From JAYODW01 sp038116745 (lineage in GTDB: Bacteria; Pseudomonadota; Gammaproteobacteria; Ga0077536), in assembly GCA_038116745.1 (NCBI GenBank), contig JAYODW010000035.1, forward strand, positions 1 to 53,815: a stretch of DNA of 53,815 bases, read 5' to 3'. Of the stretch, positions 52,890 through 53,815 are shown in pieces. A model generated the notes under the pieces. That model saw nothing but the letters and a program-made list of their open reading frames with translations. It was not told the DNA's origin and did not search any database. Position 1 is the stretch's first letter. The number at the start of each line of letters is the position of its first letter. The translations under genes and the position numbers were made by a program.

Positions 52890-53561
52890 TCAGCGATAGC
52901 CGTAAATCCGTGCGAGTCGCTCAGCCGGCACGCCCAGAAACCATGCCAGACGCAATGCCCACATCAGCCCGATGGTGCGAACCACACCGTTCTGACGCCA
53001 GCGCCGCGAGGCGATCCGGACCTGGCCGCGGGGCCGTTCTGGACGGGCACAGGTGCGCAGACGGCTGCTGAGTTCAATATCTTCCATCAGCGGCAACGGA
53101 GGGAACCCACCGACCTGCTGGAACAGCGCACGGGTAACGAACAGCGCCTGGTCACCGGTCGCGATGCGGCTCAAGCGCGAGCGCAGGTTCATGGCAGCGG
53201 CCACCAGTGCCAGTACAGGGTGCGCGTCATCCATACGCACATCGAAAAATCCCCAGGCCTGGAAAGTCAGCAGTGCCTCCCGCGACACCGCACCAAGGCC
53301 ACTGTCGGCATGCACGAACCAGAGCCGTCCGGAGCGCGCCACGGCAGCGCCCGCATTCATCTGACTGGCGCGCCCGCGCGGCGCCACGATCACGCGGTCG
53401 GCGCCGTTTGCGGCAACTTCGGCACTACGGTCCGCACTGCCACCATCGATGACGATGACCTCGTCCCCTGCTGCGCGCCAGTCGGCGAGCTCGGCCAGGA
53501 GTCGGGCCAGAGGAACGGCGTCGTTCAGCACCGGGATGATGACGGAGAGCGCAGGCGTCAT
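52890..53561 (-). CDS. rSAM-associated glycosyltransferase family 2 (TIGR04283-type)
   Basis: 223 residues from ATG 53561 (MTPALSVIIPVLND); a longer frame to 53624 runs into the upstream gene. GT2 features are VIVIDGGSADRS, then WFVHADSG as the metal-binding region, GDQALFV, and MEDIELSSRLR. It is the second transferase of the arsS-linked pair and follows the radical SAM gene by 16 nt. Confidence 0.87.
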   Translation of the reverse strand: MTPALSVIIPVLNDAVPLARLLAELADWRAAGDEVIVIDGGSADRSAEVAANGADRVIVAPRGRASQMNAGAAVARSGRLWFVHADSGLGAVSREALLTFQAWGFFDVRMDDAHPVLALVAAAMNLRSRLSRIATGDQALFVTRALFQQVGGFPPLPLMEDIELSSRLRTCARPERPRGQVRIASRRWRQNGVVRTIGLMWALRLAWFLGVPAERLARIYGYR

Positions 53562-53577
53562 CACGCACCAGACCAGC

Positions 53578-53815
53578 TCAAACGCTGAGCGCGCCTCCGC
53601 AGCTGCTGCCGCGCCCGGCCGCACAGCCGAAACAATGGCGATCGACAGCTATCGGGCGACCCTCCAGGTCTTCGTCCAACAGGTCAGAAAGGTGCTGTCG
53701 CGCTCCGAAGCAGGCACCGAGCGGCAGACCAAGCATCTGGTTGAAATCACAGTCATAGACCTGCCCGCGGTAGTCCACGCTGATCAGACTGCGGCACATG
53801 AGCAGCGGCAGATTC
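53578..53815 (-). CDS. arsS: ArsS-type radical SAM protein, C-terminal end (partial)
   Basis: Only the last 78 residues are in the window; the frame stays open to the edge. The diagnostic C-terminal domain is visible: MCRSLISVDYRGQVYDCDFN, then HCFGCAAGRGSSCGGAL, rich in Cys. This matches the end of ArsS/selenodomain radical SAM proteins, which in arsenosugar synthesis join the ribose part to arsenic. The SAM-binding CxxxCxxC lies outside the window. The two transferase genes downstream support the call. Confidence 0.82.
   Translation of the reverse strand, partial: NLPLLMCRSLISVDYRGQVYDCDFNQMLGLPLGACFGARQHLSDLLDEDLEGRPIAVDRHCFGCAAGRGSSCGGALSV

Overview
The window is a GC-rich chromosomal segment from a gammaproteobacterium with a polar flagellum. 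The lineage is inferred from gene content: a FleQ-FleS-FleR cascade, FlhF/FlhG, a MotC/MotD stator pair, CheZ, CheV and a ParC-type ATPase. The gene order is close to the Pseudomonas-type flagellar locus, but no genus can be named from sequence alone.

Layout. Positions 1-3324 (+) hold the end of a phage-derived element: a terminase large subunit (cut by the window edge), a DUF2924 protein and a serine recombinase. It stops just short of the 3' end of a tRNA-Ser(GGA) gene (3501-3591, -). Positions 3773-24000, almost all on the minus strand, carry in transcription order fliK-fliL-fliM-fliN-fliO-fliP-fliQ-fliR-flhB-flhA-flhF-flhG-fliA-cheY-cheZ-cheA-(acyl-CoA synthetase)-motC-motD-parC-parP-cheW-(54-residue protein)-DUF2802. 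Upstream of fliK, positions 25310-28948 hold three non-flagellar genes: a secreted acidic beta-helix protein, a short-chain dehydrogenase and a formamidase-family hydrolase. Then come fliEFGHIJ (29073-34637), fleSR (34666-37234), fleQ (37393-38823), the rod/hook/ring block flgBCDEFGHIJKL (39013-49389) and cheV (49543-50481), all minus. On the plus strand are flgA, flgM and flgN. A convergent minus-strand group (two small glycosyltransferases and the 3' end of an arsS-type radical SAM gene) closes the window.

How it works together. fleQ has a good sigma70 promoter with two FleQ-box-like elements on it. FleQ and sigma54 would drive fleSR and the basal-body genes; sites matching the -24/-12 pattern lie before fleS, fliK, fliL, flgJ, flgB and flgA. 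FliA, restrained by FlgM, would drive the last class; clear FliA sites precede cheV and flgM. FlhF/FlhG set polar placement and number, and ParC/ParP would tether the chemosensory array to the pole.

Most notable points: (1) the CheA linker carries five copies of a motif that resembles the CheY-binding N-terminus of FliM encoded in the same window; (2) cheB and cheR are both missing from their usual slots, and an acyl-CoA synthetase gene sits where cheB is expected; (3) the secreted beta-helix gene is preceded by an 11-bp-period array of PHO-box-like half-sites; (4) no flagellin, cap or filament-chaperone genes lie between flgL and fleQ; (5) a 54-residue gene after cheW is easily missed because a longer frame overlaps it.
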